Assembly (NCBI GenBank): GCA_021323495.1 | Contig: JAJQJO010000278.1 | Location: 1 to 5,393 of the forward strand | Length of the DNA: 5,393 nucleotides | Direction of reading: 5' to 3' | Origin: Cellvibrio sp. | GTDB taxonomy: Bacteria > Pseudomonadota > Gammaproteobacteria > Pseudomonadales > Cellvibrionaceae | In this document: piece after piece, positions 1-5,393 of the stretch | How the letters are laid out: every line of letters begins with the position of its first letter | How positions within the stretch are numbered: the first letter of the stretch is position 1 | Position numbers and translations under genes: made by a program | The notes under the pieces: model-generated | Told to the model about the DNA's origin: nothing | Database searches by the model: none | The model's input: only the letters and a program-made list of their open reading frames with translations

Positions 1-1159
1 CGGGATCTGTTTGGGGCGCTTCGTCAAATGCAATACCAAAACGCCAACTCCAGGGACTAGCTGAATCGTGAGTAACTCCAAGCGCATAGCGCATAGTGTC
101 CGCATATTGCAATTCCAGGGTGTTAATGGTGAGGTCATTATCGCTATTAATGACATCCACACTCTGAATGCTGCTCCACTCCGTCCAGGCGATATCGCCA
201 TGGATTTTCCAGGAATCGTTCAATTGATATGAACTACTTAGCGTAATAGTATCGGGTAAATGTAAACGCGCTTCCGCATTACCCGCAACAGCATTTAACG
301 ATCCTGCGCAAATAGTGCCGGTAGTGGGAGCTGGCGGTGCACCGGTAGGAAATCCTGCACCGGGACTGCAAAGTGCGTTCAATGAAAAACTCGCATCACC
401 TTGCAAATCAAATTCGCCGCCTTGCCGCCATATCAAACCGAAGCTGGATTTTTCTGTCGGAGCATAATACAGACTTACATCCGCAGCGAAGCCATCGTCA
501 TCACCCTGGATTTTTGCGCTGCTGTCTGTGGCCGGTGATGGATTAATTCCCAATGTTGAATCGAACTGGCTTTCGAGCGTGACATCAGCACGCTGATAAT
601 TGACGCCTAACCCCAACGACAATGTATCGGTAAAAGAATAGGCAACTACCGCGTTGAAATTGACTACTTCCAACTCACTATGAGTGGCGAGATAACGACC
701 ATACCAATCGTCATCGTATTCACTGGCTAAACCATAGGGTGCATTAATACCAAAACCGATTGATGTGCTTTCAGACAGCGGATGCACATAATAAATATTC
801 GGCACATAACCAATTTCATCAGTTTTGCCTGGCATACCATTCGTATTGGAGTTTTGGTTATTGAATTCTGCTTGCGTGAAAATTGCGTTAGCACCCAGCG
901 TCAGGATTGGACTCTCCAATTCAACGATACCTGCCGGATTGAAAAAGACGCTACTGGCATCAGCGATATCAGACGCTGTTCCGGCAAATGCTTTCCCGAG
1001 TTGGGCCGGGCTTTGTTCCAGGATTTGAAACGAGGTTGCAGAAGTGGATACAGGCAGAAGGGCAATCGAAAGTGCTAATAGACTTGAGGAAATTAATTGG
1101 GAGCGTGGCGCGATAAAATGGGTAACCAAGGATTTTGTGGTGTGTGTTTTGATTGGCAT
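1..1159 (-). CDS. FadL/OmpP1/TodX-family outer membrane transport protein, 3' end cut off by the window edge
   Basis: This frame is open from ATG at 1159 to base 1, giving 386 codons with no stop. Family members usually have about 400-480 residues, so only a short C-terminal part of the barrel should be missing. The proteins are outer membrane beta-barrels that carry long-chain fatty acids or other hydrophobic compounds. Residues 1-41 form a signal peptide with a rather long N-region, a hydrophobic stretch near 27-37 and likely cleavage after Ala41 (VSTSA). The mature start SFQILEQSPAQLGKAFAG followed by SSVFFNPAG (69-77) matches the FadL N-terminal hatch. Further family-like signatures are GFGINAPYGL (135-144), DDWYGRY (150-156) and alternating amphipathic strands ending in aromatic residues. 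A Pro/Gly/Thr-rich stretch between Cys264 and Cys284 looks like a surface loop that could be closed by a disulfide. The start at 1159 is preferred over the overlapping out-of-frame ATG at 1163 because GGAGG lies 5 bases upstream of it. The substrate cannot be told from sequence alone, so I give no gene symbol. Confidence 0.92.
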   Translation of the reverse strand, partial: MPIKTHTTKSLVTHFIAPRSQLISSSLLALSIALLPVSTSATSFQILEQSPAQLGKAFAGTASDIADASSVFFNPAGIVELESPILTLGANAIFTQAEFNNQNSNTNGMPGKTDEIGYVPNIYYVHPLSESTSIGFGINAPYGLASEYDDDWYGRYLATHSELEVVNFNAVVAYSFTDTLSLGLGVNYQRADVTLESQFDSTLGINPSPATDSSAKIQGDDDGFAADVSLYYAPTEKSSFGLIWRQGGEFDLQGDASFSLNALCSPGAGFPTGAPPAPTTGTICAGSLNAVAGNAEARLHLPDTITLSSSYQLNDSWKIHGDIAWTEWSSIQSVDVINSDNDLTINTLELQYADTMRYALGVTHDSASPWSWRFGIAFDEAPQTDP

Positions 1160-1163
1160 ACAT

Positions 1164-1169
1164 CCCTCC
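1164..1169 (-). promoter_or_regulatory. Shine-Dalgarno sequence of the fadL-like gene
   Basis: On the minus strand this reads GGAGGG, with GGAGG ending 5 bases before the ATG at 1159. An alternative ATG at 1163 sits only one base after GGAGG and opens a different frame without family similarity, so this site decides the start. The same GGAGG bases form the outer end of the inverted repeat at 1165-1227. Confidence 0.8.
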
Positions 1170-1227
1170 AGGTTTTTGCGAGCTAGTCAATTAATTCTTG
1201 TTTAGTCTAGCGCGCAAAATCTGGAGG
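1165..1227 (-). promoter_or_regulatory. Imperfect inverted repeat: candidate mRNA hairpin hiding the fadL-like ribosome binding site
   Basis: The arms at 1207-1227 and 1165-1186 are complementary at 19 positions and flank a 20-base AT-rich loop (1187-1206). Read on the minus strand, the helix consists of CCTCCAG with CTGGAGG (7 pairs), a 1x2 internal loop, TTTTGCG with CGCAAAA (7 pairs), one C-T mismatch, and GCTAG with CTAGC (5 pairs). The 3' arm ends in the GGAGG that serves the start at 1159, so the folded transcript would pair the Shine-Dalgarno sequence with an upstream CCTCC. No T-run follows on either strand, so it does not look like an intrinsic terminator. The repeat is directly visible. 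A regulatory role is inference, and a DNA operator or chance palindrome remains possible. Confidence 0.6.
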
Positions 1228-1289
1228 CGTATGTGCGTTACTCCGCAGAAGGCCTGCCCATCGATATTGGAATTCCGATGGTTAAAATA

Positions 1290-2576
1290 TTATACCTGCT
1301 CCCGTGCAATAGCGCGGTAGGCGATATCCTTGCGATAGAACATGCCTTTCCAGCTAATTTGTCCCGCGAGTTTATAAGCACGTTGCTGCGCTTCCAATAC
1401 GGTATTACCCAACGCAGTTGCGCAGAGTACGCGGCCGCCATTGGTTACCGTGTTGCCATCTTTTGTTGAGGTGCCTGCGTGAAAAATTTTCTCGCCCACA
1501 ATTTCACTAGTGGGTAAACCAGAAATGACATCGCCCTTGTCATAAGCGTCTGGATAGCCGCCCGCAGCAAGTACAACGCCGACTGATGCGCGCGCATCCC
1601 AGGCAGCGGTGGTTTTATCCAAATCGCCTTTCAATGCGGCTACACAAAGTTCAACCAGATCGGATTGCAAACGCAGCATAATCGGTTGTGTTTCCGGATC
1701 ACCAAAACGGCAGTTGTATTCGATCACTTTGGGATTGCCCGCTGGGTCGATCATCAGCCCGGCATACAAAAAGCCAACGTAAGTATTGCCTTCTGCTGCC
1801 ATACCGTTAACGGTGGGGTAAATAATCTCTTTCATTACGCGGTCATGTACGGCTTTGGTTACAACAGGGGCGGGAGAGTATGCGCCCATGCCACCGGTGT
1901 TGGGGCCAGTGTCGCCATCGCCAACACGCTTGTGATCCTGGCTGGTCGCCATGGGCAGCACATTTTTACCATCAACCATCACAATAAAACTGGCTTCTTC
2001 CCCAGCGAGAAATTCTTCAATTACCACGCGGCAACCGGCGTCACCAAATGCATTGCCTGACAGCATATCGCGCACAGCATCTTCGGCTTGCTGCAAGGTT
2101 TCTGCAACGATTACACCTTTACCTGCGGCAAGGCCATCGGCCTTGATAACGATAGGCGCACCTTTTTCACGCAGATAGGCAAGTGCAGGTTCCACTTCGA
2201 TAAAGTTCTGGTAATCCGCAGTAGGGATTTTATGGCGTGCAAGAAAATCTTTGGTAAAGGCTTTGGAGCCTTCAAGTTGTGCAGCGCCTTTACTTGGGCC
2301 GAAGCACAATAAATTGCGGGTTTGAAAATAATCCACCACACCGGCAACCAACGGAACTTCCGGGCCAACAATAGTTAAGCCGACGTTATTATTTTCAGCA
2401 AAATTTGCCAGGGCTTCAAAATGTAATACGTCGATCGCAACGTTTTCCAGTTTGGGCTCCAACGCTGTACCAGCATTGCCTGGCGCAACAAATACTTTTT
2501 CTACTTGCTCGCTTTGTGCTGCTTTCCATGCAAGTGCATGTTCGCGGCCGCCGCTGCCAATGATTAATACATTCAT
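1290..2576 (-). CDS. purD: Phosphoribosylamine--glycine ligase (GAR synthetase)
   Basis: This cytoplasmic enzyme joins glycine to 5-phosphoribosylamine with ATP, giving glycinamide ribonucleotide, the second step of de novo purine synthesis. The 428-residue length matches the family (about 430 in E. coli). The N-terminal domain opens with the family signature GSGGREHAL (7-15), followed by APGNAGT (31-37) and GPEVPL (71-76). The ATP-grasp domain shows KADGLAAGKGV (145-155), the EEFLAGEE segment (187-194), GPNTGGMGAYSP (224-235) and the metal/nucleotide site EYNCRFGDPETQ (286-297). The C-terminal domain is complete and ends AREQV. The gene lies 150 bases after purH in the same direction, so it probably shares a transcript with it, but the gap is occupied by a repeat pair. 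No strong ribosome binding site precedes the ATG; the upstream bases are AT-rich with only AAG about 11 bases away. No convincing separate promoter was found. Confidence 0.98.
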   Translation of the reverse strand: MNVLIIGSGGREHALAWKAAQSEQVEKVFVAPGNAGTALEPKLENVAIDVLHFEALANFAENNNVGLTIVGPEVPLVAGVVDYFQTRNLLCFGPSKGAAQLEGSKAFTKDFLARHKIPTADYQNFIEVEPALAYLREKGAPIVIKADGLAAGKGVIVAETLQQAEDAVRDMLSGNAFGDAGCRVVIEEFLAGEEASFIVMVDGKNVLPMATSQDHKRVGDGDTGPNTGGMGAYSPAPVVTKAVHDRVMKEIIYPTVNGMAAEGNTYVGFLYAGLMIDPAGNPKVIEYNCRFGDPETQPIMLRLQSDLVELCVAALKGDLDKTTAAWDARASVGVVLAAGGYPDAYDKGDVISGLPTSEIVGEKIFHAGTSTKDGNTVTNGGRVLCATALGNTVLEAQQRAYKLAGQISWKGMFYRKDIAYRAIAREQV

Positions 2577-2604
2577 AAAATTAATATCTTATTGAGGCGT
2601 TTAA

Positions 2605-2649
2605 GTAGGGTTGGGGCGAGCCGGGTAGGCTGAGGGACGAACCCCAACA
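2605..2649 (+). repeat. REP-like palindromic repeat, copy 1 of an inverted pair
   Basis: This 45-base element begins GTAGGGTTGGGG and ends GAACCCCAACA. GTTGGGG and CCCCAAC are complementary, so it can fold on itself. It resembles the second copy at 2668-2699 (read on the other strand), sharing GTAGG, TTGG, a GAGCC block and the CCCCAACA end, but is longer by about 13 bases in the middle. GTAGGTTGG...CCCCAAC elements of this type are, to my knowledge, common interspersed repeats between genes in proteobacteria. Whether this genome has many copies cannot be seen from one window. Confidence 0.7.
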
Positions 2650-2667
2650 TGACTGTGTTTTCATATC

Positions 2668-2699
2668 TGTTGGGGCTCGCAGGCTCACCGCCAACCTAC
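2668..2699 (-). repeat. REP-like palindromic repeat, copy 2 of an inverted pair
   Basis: Read on the minus strand, this 32-base element begins GTAGGTTGGCGG, passes through TGAGCCTGCGAGC and ends CCCCAACA. It faces copy 1 so that CCCCAACA (2642-2649) and TGTTGGGG (2668-2675) form a perfect 8-base inverted repeat around an 18-base AT-rich spacer. The outer GTAGG/CCTAC ends also mirror each other. The pair therefore forms one larger palindromic unit, like the paired REP (BIME) arrangement in enterobacteria and pseudomonads. In the purH-purD transcript it would fold strongly and could affect mRNA stability or the level of purD. Confidence 0.72.
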
Positions 2700-2726
2700 A
2701 TTAGCGCGAATAAATAAACGCAATTA

Positions 2727-4307
2727 TTAGTGACGGAAATGACGCATGCCGGTAAACACCATCGCCATGCCGTGTTCATTGGCAGCGGCGATAACTTCTT
2801 CATCGCGCATTGAACCGCCTGGTTGAATGACTGCTGCAATGCCAACTTTCGCGGCGTTATCAATACCATCACGGAACGGAAAGAAAGCGTCTGAAGCCAT
2901 TACCGAACCGGCAACTTGTAAGCCGGCGTGTTCAGCTTTAATGGCGGCGATACGTGCAGAATTCACGCGGCTCATTTGGCCCGCACCAACACCGATGGTG
3001 TGTTTGTTTTTTGCGTAAATAATGGCATTGGATTTTACAAACTTGGCGACTTTCCAGGCGAACAATAAATCCTGGATCTCGGCTGCGCTGGGTGCGCGCC
3101 GGGTGACAATTTTTAAATCACTTTCGGTGATGATCCCGTCATCGCGCTCTTGCACCAGCAGGCCACCATTGACGCGTTTGTAGTCTAAACCTTTTACGCG
3201 CCCTGTGCTCCATTCGCCCGTGGCCAGCAGGCGTACATTTTGTTTTGCTTTTACAATTTCAATGGCTTCTGCTGAAACGCTTGGTGCAATAATCACTTCT
3301 ACAAACTGACGTTCAACAATGGCTTTAGCTGTTTCAGCATCTAATTCGCGATTGAATGCAATGATGCCGCCGAATGCTGATTCACTATCAGTAGAGTACG
3401 CCAGGTCGTAGGCGTGTTTAATCGATTCTGCAACTGCAACACCACAGGGGTTTGCGTGTTTAACAATGACGCATGCGGGTTCACTAAATGATTTTACGGT
3501 TTCCAATGCCGCGTCTGTATCGGCGACATTGTTGTAAGAAAGCTCTTTGCCTTGTAATTGTTTGGCAGATGCTATGCCCACTTCTTGCGGATTTCTTTCA
3601 ACATAGAAAGCGGCTTTTTGGTGTGGGTTTTCACCGTAACGCATTTCCTGGGCTTTGATAAATTGGGCGTTAAATGTGCGTGGGAAATCGGCGCTGCCAC
3701 CTTCGACCATACGACCAAAATAATTGGCGATAGCACCATCGTAAGCGGCGGTATGTTCGTAAGCTTTAATCGCCAAATTGAAACGGGTTTTTAAAGAGGT
3801 ACTGCCGTTGTTGGCTTGCATTTCCGCAAGGATGATCGTGTAGTCAGATGCGTTAACAACGATGTTTACATGCGCATGGTTTTTTGCAGCGGCGCGAACC
3901 ATAGTTGGGCCACCGATATCGATATTTTCTACCGCGTCTTCCAATGAACAATCTTTATTGGCGACGGTTTTTTCAAATGGATAAAGGTTTACTACAACCA
4001 TGTCAATCGCATTGATGCCGTGTTGTACCATCACACCTTCATCAATACCGCGGCGGCCCAAAATCCCGCCATGTACTTTCGGGTGCAGGGTCTTTACGCG
4101 GCCGTCCATCATTTCCGGGAAGCCGGTGTAGTCAGAGACTTCAATTGCGGGGATCTTGTTGTCGGTCAGCAATTTAAAAGTGCCACCAGTTGATAAAATT
4201 TCTACGCCTTGGGCGTGCAGGGCTTGGGCAAATTCGACAATGCCGGTTTTATCAGACACGCTAATTAATGCGCGTTTTACTGCAACAAGATCGGAAGTGT
4301 TAGACAT
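2727..4307 (-). CDS. purH: Bifunctional AICAR formyltransferase / IMP cyclohydrolase
   Basis: This cytoplasmic enzyme performs the last two steps of IMP synthesis. It transfers a formyl group from 10-formyl-tetrahydrofolate to AICAR, then closes the ring to IMP. It has 526 residues, close to the E. coli enzyme, and ends in the same way (MRHFRH). The N-terminal MGS-like cyclohydrolase domain (about 1-200) shows SVSDKTG (16-22), STGGT (39-43), GRVKTLHPKVHGG (69-81), NLYPF (107-111) and ENIDIGGPTMVRAAAKNH (127-144). The formyltransferase domain (about 200-526) has RYGENPHQ (223-230), LSYNN (256-260), the catalytic Lys-His pair in KHANPCG (283-289), SNAIIYAK (426-433), GAGQMSRV (441-448), SDAFFPFRD (472-480) and QPGGS (495-499). 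The ribosome binding site is weak (GGGA 7 bases upstream), but no better in-frame start exists nearby. The gene lies 98 bases downstream of fis with a terminator in between. I see no PurR-type operator upstream. Confidence 0.98.
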   Translation of the reverse strand: MSNTSDLVAVKRALISVSDKTGIVEFAQALHAQGVEILSTGGTFKLLTDNKIPAIEVSDYTGFPEMMDGRVKTLHPKVHGGILGRRGIDEGVMVQHGINAIDMVVVNLYPFEKTVANKDCSLEDAVENIDIGGPTMVRAAAKNHAHVNIVVNASDYTIILAEMQANNGSTSLKTRFNLAIKAYEHTAAYDGAIANYFGRMVEGGSADFPRTFNAQFIKAQEMRYGENPHQKAAFYVERNPQEVGIASAKQLQGKELSYNNVADTDAALETVKSFSEPACVIVKHANPCGVAVAESIKHAYDLAYSTDSESAFGGIIAFNRELDAETAKAIVERQFVEVIIAPSVSAEAIEIVKAKQNVRLLATGEWSTGRVKGLDYKRVNGGLLVQERDDGIITESDLKIVTRRAPSAAEIQDLLFAWKVAKFVKSNAIIYAKNKHTIGVGAGQMSRVNSARIAAIKAEHAGLQVAGSVMASDAFFPFRDGIDNAAKVGIAAVIQPGGSMRDEEVIAAANEHGMAMVFTGMRHFRH

Positions 4308-4349
4308 ACGCAGTTCCCATGTAAGTGAAAAATCAAACTGTTAAAAAGC

Positions 4350-4381
4350 AAAAGGGGTGGAAATAATTACCACCCCTTTTT
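4350..4381 (-). terminator. Rho-independent terminator after fis, probably working in both directions
   Basis: AAAAGGGGTGG (4350-4360) and CCACCCCTTTT (4370-4380) form a perfect 11-base stem around a 9-base AT loop. On the minus strand the stem is followed by TTTTGCTTTTT, the expected U-rich tail for transcripts arriving from fis. On the plus strand it is followed by TTTTTG, so it could also stop antisense transcription. It begins about 25 bases after the fis stop and ends 42 bases before the purH start. purH must therefore rely on readthrough or on a promoter in the short surrounding sequence, and I could not identify a good -10/-35 pair there. Confidence 0.88.
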
Positions 4382-4405
4382 GATTGCCATGCGGCGCTGG
4401 AAAAA

Positions 4406-4702
4406 TTACAGCAGGCCGTATTGCTTTAATTTTTTACGCAGTGTGCCACGGTTCAAGCCCAACACTTGTGCAGCGCGGGTTTGGTTATGACGGGTATATT
4501 TCAATACGATTTCAAGCATAGGTGCTTCTACTTCAGCTTGGACCATTTCGTAAACGTTGCTAACGTCCTGGCCATCGAGATGTTTGAAATAATTCTCCAT
4601 GGCCTGCTCGACGCAGCCGCGCAGCGATTGAGCTTGTACTGATTGGTTGGGGTTTGCAGCTTGTACTGGGGTTGATTCAGCAAAGAAAGTTGCGGTATTC
4701 AT
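4406..4702 (-). CDS. fis: DNA-binding protein Fis (factor for inversion stimulation)
   Basis: Fis is a small dimeric nucleoid protein that bends DNA and regulates many growth-related promoters, including those of stable RNA in enterobacteria. The product has 98 residues, the same as E. coli Fis, and aligns without gaps from about residue 27. The helical core contains NYFKHLDGQDVSNVYEMV (37-54) and AEVEAPMLEIVLKYT (56-70). The C-terminal helix-turn-helix reads NQTRAAQVLGLNRGTLRKKL (73-92), keeping Asn73, Thr75, Arg76, Asn84, Arg85, Thr87, Arg89 and Lys90 at the E. coli positions. The first 25 residues, which form a flexible arm in E. coli Fis, differ, as is usual outside enterobacteria. The ATG overlaps the dusB stop by four bases, and GAGG (4713-4716) lies 10 bases upstream inside dusB. 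The pair should therefore be co-transcribed and may be translationally coupled. The promoter must lie upstream of dusB, outside the window. Confidence 0.98.
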   Translation of the reverse strand: MNTATFFAESTPVQAANPNQSVQAQSLRGCVEQAMENYFKHLDGQDVSNVYEMVQAEVEAPMLEIVLKYTRHNQTRAAQVLGLNRGTLRKKLKQYGLL

Positions 4703-5393
4703 GCGGCTTTTTCCTCTTTCGTAAGCAGCTGTTCAAAGAAATTTTGAATGCTGGTTTGTTGTTCTTCTGCGGTATCTATAGCGTTAAAGGTTTTGCGAAA
4801 AACTTCGCTGCCAGGAACCGTTTGCAAGTACCAACCCGCATGTTTGCGAGCGATACGCGGACCCATAAACTCACCATAAAAACGGTATAGCTCACGCAGA
4901 TGGGTGCATAAAATGTCCCTGACTTCGATCAGGGACGGTTCGGGTAATTGCTCACCGGTACGCAGGTAATGCGCAATTTCCCGGAAGATCCAGGGGCGGC
5001 CTTGGGCGGCCCGTCCAATCATCACTGCGGCGGCACCCGTGTGATCCAACACGGCTTTGGCTTTGTGCGGTGAATCTATATCGCCATTGGCAAACACGGG
5101 AATTTTCACCGCGTCCACTACACTGGCGATGGTGTCGTATTCGGCGTTGCCCAAAAAGGCATCAGCGCGAGTGCGACCGTGAAGTGCCAAGGCTTGTATG
5201 CCGGCATCTTCAGCGATGCGTGCAATACGCACAGCATTGCGTTCTTCATTGCTCCAGCCAGTACGAAATTTCAGGGTAACGGGAATGTCCACTGAATTGA
5301 CCACTGCCTGCAATATCTCTGTTACAAGCTGCTCATCTTTCAAGAGTGCAGAACCGGCGGCTTTTTTACATACTTTTTTAGCGGGGCAACCCA
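4699..5393 (-). CDS. dusB: tRNA-dihydrouridine synthase B, 5' part cut off by the window edge
   Basis: This FMN-dependent enzyme uses NADPH to reduce particular uridines in the tRNA D-loop to dihydrouridine. Only the last 230 residues are present. E. coli DusB has about 320, so roughly 90-100 N-terminal residues lie outside. The frame runs open to base 5393 and begins inside the active-site motif (M)GCPAKKVCKKAAGSALL, whose Cys is the expected catalytic acid; a TTG at 5343 is not the true start. Other family motifs, counted from the first full codon, are LKFRTGW (40-46), LHGRTR (70-75), the FMN-binding ANGDI (101-105) and MIGRAAQGRPWIF (124-136). GPRIARKHAGWYL and FRKTFNAID belong to the helical tRNA-binding C-terminal domain. 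The linkage to fis with a 4-base overlap is the classic dusB-fis arrangement and supports the DusB subtype over DusA or DusC. Confidence 0.96.
   Translation of the reverse strand, partial: GCPAKKVCKKAAGSALLKDEQLVTEILQAVVNSVDIPVTLKFRTGWSNEERNAVRIARIAEDAGIQALALHGRTRADAFLGNAEYDTIASVVDAVKIPVFANGDIDSPHKAKAVLDHTGAAAVMIGRAAQGRPWIFREIAHYLRTGEQLPEPSLIEVRDILCTHLRELYRFYGEFMGPRIARKHAGWYLQTVPGSEVFRKTFNAIDTAEEQQTSIQNFFEQLLTKEEKAA

Noticed and set aside
969..1190. A 73-codon minus-strand reading frame overlapping the 5' end of the fadL-like gene.
   Set aside because: It lies in another frame over the clear FadL signal peptide and hatch sequence and shows no family pattern. Its own start has no ribosome site, and the internal ATG at 1163 is only one base from GGAGG.
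1258..1281. Short inverted repeat CCATCG/CGATGG just after the purD stop, considered as a purD terminator.
   Set aside because: The stem has only six pairs with a 12-base loop and no T-run follows on the minus strand.
1160..1289. Sigma-70 promoter for the fadL-like gene.
   Set aside because: Only poor matches such as TAGACT without a matching -35 element at proper spacing were found, too weak to call.
1665..2060. A 131-codon plus-strand reading frame antisense to purD.
   Set aside because: It lies entirely across the conserved ATP-grasp region of purD. The translation has no recognisable motif and no ribosome binding site, as expected for a shadow frame.
2111..2371. An 86-codon minus-strand frame inside purD.
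   Set aside because: The purD frame is intact and conserved through this stretch, so there is no sign of a frameshift or second gene.
4300..4320. Six-codon upstream reading frame (M-G-T-A-Y-V) overlapping the purH start, considered as a leader peptide.
   Set aside because: It has no ribosome binding site and no run of regulatory codons, and such a short frame is likely by chance.
4308..4405. PurR-type operator (ACGCAAACGTTTGCGT-like) upstream of purH.
   Set aside because: No such palindrome is present on either strand between fis and purH.

Overview
The window holds a run of five genes, all read from the minus strand. In transcription order (right to left) they are dusB (5' end cut off by the window edge), fis, purH, purD and a FadL-family outer membrane protein (3' end cut off). 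The order dusB-fis-purH-purD is the one I recall from Pseudomonas and its relatives. In E. coli dusB-fis and purHD are separate loci. With moderate base composition and an outer membrane transporter gene, this points to a gammaproteobacterium on the Pseudomonas/Cellvibrio side of the class. The genus is an inference, not something the sequence proves.

Layout. Positions 5393-4699 carry the C-terminal two thirds or so of tRNA-dihydrouridine synthase B, whose stop overlaps the start of fis (4702-4406) by four bases (ATGA). A perfect-stem intrinsic terminator at 4350-4381 separates fis from purH (4307-2727). A 150-base gap between purH and purD (2576-1290) holds two inverted copies of a short palindromic (REP-like) repeat. 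A 130-base gap then leads to the FadL-like gene (1159 to beyond base 1). This gap contains a long imperfect inverted repeat whose promoter-distal arm includes the Shine-Dalgarno sequence of the FadL-like gene.

Function. PurD and PurH catalyse the second step and the last two steps of de novo purine synthesis. Fis is a nucleoid protein that in enterobacteria peaks during rapid growth, and DusB modifies tRNA. This is a coherent growth and translation cluster. The FadL-like porin, for hydrophobic compounds such as long-chain fatty acids, is an unrelated neighbour that lies downstream of purD.

I found no phage, insertion sequence, CRISPR, toxin-antitoxin or defence system here, and no coding gene of unknown family. 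The observations most worth following up are the putative RNA hairpin over the fadL-like ribosome binding site and the repeat pair inside the purine operon.
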